Assembly: GCF_004114935.1 (NCBI RefSeq)
Contig: NZ_CP022221.1
Coordinates: 4,547,001 to 4,611,000, forward strand
Source: Bradyrhizobium zhanjiangense
GTDB taxonomy: Bacteria; Pseudomonadota; Alphaproteobacteria; Rhizobiales; Xanthobacteraceae
Direction of reading: 5' to 3'
Length of the DNA stretch: 64,000 nucleotides
Positions 63,413-64,000 of the stretch are shown here, one piece after another. Within the stretch, counting starts at the first letter, position 1. Each line of letters starts with the position of its first letter. The translations under genes and the position numbers were made by a program. The notes beneath the pieces were generated by a model. The model saw only the letters and a program-made list of their open reading frames with translations. It did no database searches and was not told the DNA's origin.

Positions 63413-64000
63413 ATGGTTCAGGCAATTGTCTTTCTGCCTCTGCTGGGCGCTATTCTCGCCGGCCTGATCTCGCTGGTCGGCGCGCATGCCCGCAATCCCT
63501 CAGGCGACACGGTCGAACATCACGACGAGGCGCACGGTAATGGTGCGAATAACGGTCATGTCTCCGCTGCCTCCATCAAGGAGGAGGGGAGCGTCATTCA
63601 TGAGACCCATGACGAGCCGGGCGACCACGAGCCGCCAGCGGCTGGTTCTCGCGCGGCCGAGCTGATCACGACGGGACTGCTGTTCGTGTCGGCGGCGCTG
63701 TCCTGGTTCACGCTGGTTGACGTCGGCTTCATGCATCACGACGCGCGGATCCAGCTGCTGCCCTGGATCTTCTCCGGCGACCTCCAGGTCTGGTGGACGC
63801 TGCGCGTGGACACGCTCACGGCCGTGATGCTGGTGGTGGTGACGACCGTTTCCTCGCTCGTGCACCTCTATTCCATCGGCTACATGGATCAGGACCCGAA
63901 CCGGCCGCGCTTCTTCGGCTATCTCTCGCTGTTCACCTTCGCGATGCTGATGCTGGTCACCGCGGACAACCTCGTGCAGCTGTTCTTCGGCTGGGAAGGC
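63413..64000 (+). CDS. nuoL: NADH-quinone oxidoreductase subunit L, N-terminal part, with His-rich loop
   Basis: The first 196 residues of the antiporter-like subunit L; the rest lies beyond the right edge. Helix 1 (residues 2-24) is followed by an unusually long hydrophilic loop (about 27-83) with seven His and many Asp/Glu, e.g. DTVEHHDEAHGNGANNGH and HETHDEPGDHEPP. E. coli NuoL has only a short loop there. From residue 84 the sequence is normal: RVDTLTAVMLVVVTTVSSLV and MLMLVTADNLVQLFFGWEG. A nuoM and nuoN should follow. Confidence 0.95.
   Translation, partial: MVQAIVFLPLLGAILAGLISLVGAHARNPSGDTVEHHDEAHGNGANNGHVSAASIKEEGSVIHETHDEPGDHEPPAAGSRAAELITTGLLFVSAALSWFTLVDVGFMHHDARIQLLPWIFSGDLQVWWTLRVDTLTAVMLVVVTTVSSLVHLYSIGYMDQDPNRPRFFGYLSLFTFAMLMLVTADNLVQLFFGWEG

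Overview
The window looks like a chromosomal segment of an alphaproteobacterium of the order Hyphomicrobiales, most probably Bradyrhizobium or a close relative. The reasons are high GC with strong G/C third positions, the gene order glnB-glnA, rplM-rpsI, tig/clpP/clpX/lon and nuoA-L, a fegAB-like iron-uptake pair, and dispersed palindromic repeats of a type I associate with this genus. This assignment rests on gene order and family recognition, not on a database search.

Layout. (1) 0-12 kb: a partial enoyl-CoA hydratase, a PaaI-type thioesterase, rplM-rpsI, a membrane diguanylate cyclase, several small enzymes, an AI-2E/PerM family transporter, a class I amidotransferase-like hydrolase, a GlxA-type regulator divergent from a tautomerase, an NfeD protease with its slipin partner, and an exported asparaginase. 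An atypical gene-poor patch lies at 6.3-7.1 kb. (2) 12-18 kb: nitrogen control (glnB-glnA with a good sigma-54 promoter), the metabolite-repair enzyme nnr, a decayed toxin-antitoxin remnant fused to a broken acetyltransferase gene, and a Tat-exported multicopper-oxidase-fold protein that has lost its copper ligands. (3) 18-25 kb: tRNA-Leu, tig, clpP, clpX and lon, the protein quality-control block. (4) 25.8-29 kb: a rearrangement-scarred stretch next to tRNA-Val. It holds a 37-bp inverted copy of the tRNA 3' end, a gene fragment broken by an apparent inversion, and an acyltransferase gene interrupted by an amber codon. (5) 29.7-45 kb: metal homeostasis. A czcCBA-type RND efflux operon ends in a His-rich CDF transporter. 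A second, Cu/Ag-type operon carries cusBA, a FixH-like protein, an unlisted 42-residue Met-rich membrane peptide, a cytochrome c and a CpxP/Spy-like protein. (6) 45-49 kb: pepT, an HU-like protein, tRNA-Asp and a MarR regulator. (7) 49-52.7 kb: a TonB-dependent siderophore receptor, a PepSY membrane protein and a small membrane protein. (8) 52.9-64 kb: the respiratory complex I operon nuoA-B-C-D-[FkbM methyltransferase]-E-[small membrane protein]-F-G-H-I-J-K-L. The window ends inside nuoL, which carries a His-rich loop after its first membrane helix.

The observations most worth following are the two extra genes in the nuo operon and the NuoL loop, the Met-rich micro-ORF in the copper operon, and the cluster of genome scars (tRNA-end duplication, inverted gene fragment, chimeric acetyltransferase/toxin remnant, amber-split acyltransferase). 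I found no CRISPR array, rRNA gene, complete insertion sequence or integrase, and no clearly new multi-gene system.
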